Assembly: GCA_007125455.1 (NCBI GenBank)
Contig: SLDE01000217.1
Span: forward strand, 1-7,150
DNA: 7,150 nucleotides
Direction of reading: 5' to 3'
Source: Ectothiorhodospiraceae bacterium
Lineage (GTDB): Bacteria > Pseudomonadota > Gammaproteobacteria > Thiohalomonadales > Thiohalomonadaceae
Shown piece after piece: positions 6,154 through 7,150 of this stretch. A program made the translations under genes and the position numbers. Every line of letters begins with the position of its first letter. The stretch's first letter is position 1. The notes below the pieces were generated by a model that worked only from the letters and a program-made list of their open reading frames with translations, searched no databases and was not told where the DNA came from.

Positions 6154-6633
6154 ATGGCGATGCAGCGCCTATTGGCTTGGCTACGCCTCGGGGAAGAGGC
6201 ACTCATCTCCCTGCTGCTGACGGCAATGGTTGTCATCGCCAGTGCCCAGATCCTGCTGCGCAACCTCTTCGATAGTGGCCTCCATTGGGCGGATCCCCTG
6301 CTGCGCCTACTGGTGTTATGGCTGACCATGCTCGGGGCCCTGCTCGCCACGCGCCACAACGAACATATCCGCATCGATCTGCTCTCACGCTACCTAAGCC
6401 CTGGCTGGCGACGGCTAAGCGATAGTATCGCGCTGCTGTTCAGTACCCTGGTCTGTGCCCTGCTCGCCTGGCACAGCGCTCGCTTTGTGATCGACGAGTA
6501 CCACTACGGCGGCAACATCCTCGGCCAAATCCCGGTCTGGTGGGGGCAAGTGATCCTGCCACTGGGCTTTACCCTGATCACCCTGCGCTTCGCCCTGCTC
6601 ACTCTTCAGAGCCTGCGAGGTCGTCTGCCATGA
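6154..6633 (+). CDS. TRAP transporter small membrane subunit, DctQ type
   Basis: The 159-residue protein has four predicted membrane segments (about 15-35, 50-68, 88-108, 128-150), the standard DctQ topology. The conserved segment is visible: LLRNLFDSG (34-42), W45-A-D, LLVLWLTMLGALLATR (52-67) and HIRIDLL (71-77). DctQ forms the membrane complex with DctM and helps dock the binding protein. The ATG at 6154 lies two bases after the binding-protein stop; a second ATG at 6160 would shorten the protein by two residues and cannot be excluded, since the ribosome site is weak. Its stop overlaps the next start in an ATGA, which indicates coupled translation with the large subunit. Confidence 0.93.
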   Translation: MAMQRLLAWLRLGEEALISLLLTAMVVIASAQILLRNLFDSGLHWADPLLRLLVLWLTMLGALLATRHNEHIRIDLLSRYLSPGWRRLSDSIALLFSTLVCALLAWHSARFVIDEYHYGGNILGQIPVWWGQVILPLGFTLITLRFALLTLQSLRGRLP

Positions 6634-7150
6634 GTTGGCTCTTCACCGTTATCCTGCTCTGCCTGGCCCTGCTCGGCGCGCCGCTGTTTGTGATCATCGC
6701 TGCCGGGGCGCTGTTTGGCTTTTATATGATCGACATGGATCTATCCATCGTCATCATCGAGTTCTACCGTCTGGCGGAGATGCCTATCCTGCTGGCGATC
6801 CCGCTGTTTACCTTCGCCGGCTACCTGCTCAGTGAGAGCCAGGCCCCGGCCCGGCTGGTGCGCCTTACCCAGGCCCTGCTCGGCTGGATGCCCGGCGGAC
6901 TGGCCATTGTGGCACTACTCACCTGCGCGCTGTTTACCGCCTTTACCGGGGCTTCCGGGGTCACCATCGTTGCCCTTGGGGCACTGCTCTATCCGGCCCT
7001 GGTGCGCGCAGGCTACCAGCAGAAGTTCTCCCTGGGGCTGGTCACCACCTCCGGTAGCCTCGGGCTGCTGTTTGCCCCCTCGCTGCCGCTGATCCTTTAC
7101 GGGGTGATCGTGCAACAACTGGGCACCGGGGCCAGCCTGAGTATCGATGA
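6630..7150 (+). CDS. TRAP transporter large membrane subunit, DctM type (5' part only)
   Basis: The reading frame opens with an ATG overlapping the DctQ stop (ATGA) and stays open to the window edge, giving the first 173 residues of a protein that is usually about 425. It therefore has no stop here. DctM is the sodium-driven permease subunit. The N-terminal part is strongly hydrophobic. It shows the DctM segment IPLFTFAGYLLSES (57-70), GWMPGGLAIV (85-94), FTAFTGASGVTIVALGALL (102-120) and GSLGLLFAPSLPLILYGV (142-159). GAGG lies nine bases before the ATG. The FTGASGVTIVALG stretch differs from the GxSGSSxADxAAxG seen in many DctM proteins and suggests the same divergent TRAP subtype as the binding protein. 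Confidence 0.95.
   Translation, partial: MSWLFTVILLCLALLGAPLFVIIAAGALFGFYMIDMDLSIVIIEFYRLAEMPILLAIPLFTFAGYLLSESQAPARLVRLTQALLGWMPGGLAIVALLTCALFTAFTGASGVTIVALGALLYPALVRAGYQQKFSLGLVTTSGSLGLLFAPSLPLILYGVIVQQLGTGASLSID

Overview
The window carries nine protein-coding genes on about 60% GC DNA and looks like the chromosome of a gammaproteobacterium. The reasons are a RimK very close to the E. coli ribosomal-S6 modification enzyme, a bacterial GalU, tightly packed operons and strong GC-rich codon preference. A sulfur-oxidising or other environmental lineage (Chromatiales-like) would fit, but that is only an impression. No rRNA, tRNA, CRISPR array, insertion sequence or phage gene was seen.

Layout. 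Positions 1-139 are non-coding and less GC-rich (about 48%). From 2574 down to 140 on the minus strand lies a three-gene operon: a RimB-like retropepsin/zinc protease (PF05618 type), RimK (ATP-grasp glutamate ligase) and an M14-type AstE/AspA-family zinc hydrolase with a C-terminal barrel. Gaps are 20 and 3 bases. A 91-base divergent region separates this operon from a plus-strand gene of unknown function (2666-3226) with two CPxC knuckles. That gene converges on galU (minus, 4140-3262), and a perfect 8-bp hairpin lies between the two stops. A 144-base divergent region with candidate promoters on both strands separates galU from a plus-strand TRAP transporter operon. The order there is a TatT-type lipoprotein (T-component), a DctP-family periplasmic binding protein, the DctQ-type small membrane subunit and the DctM-type large membrane subunit. 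The last is cut off by the window edge.

How the genes work together. RimK adds glutamates to a protein C-terminus (ribosomal protein S6 in known cases). RimB is its partner protease in pseudomonads. The M14 hydrolase encoded after rimK has all catalytic residues, so the operon could be a write-and-erase system for glutamyl tails; this last step is inference. In the TRAP operon the lipoprotein and the soluble binding protein would deliver a ligand to the QM membrane pair. The binding protein has Trp where classical carboxylate-binding DctP proteins have Arg, so the substrate is probably not an ordinary C4-dicarboxylate.

The most interesting points are the polyglutamylation-type operon, the TatT-containing TRAP system with an altered ligand-binding motif, the uncharacterised CPxC protein, and a marked excess of GATC sites.
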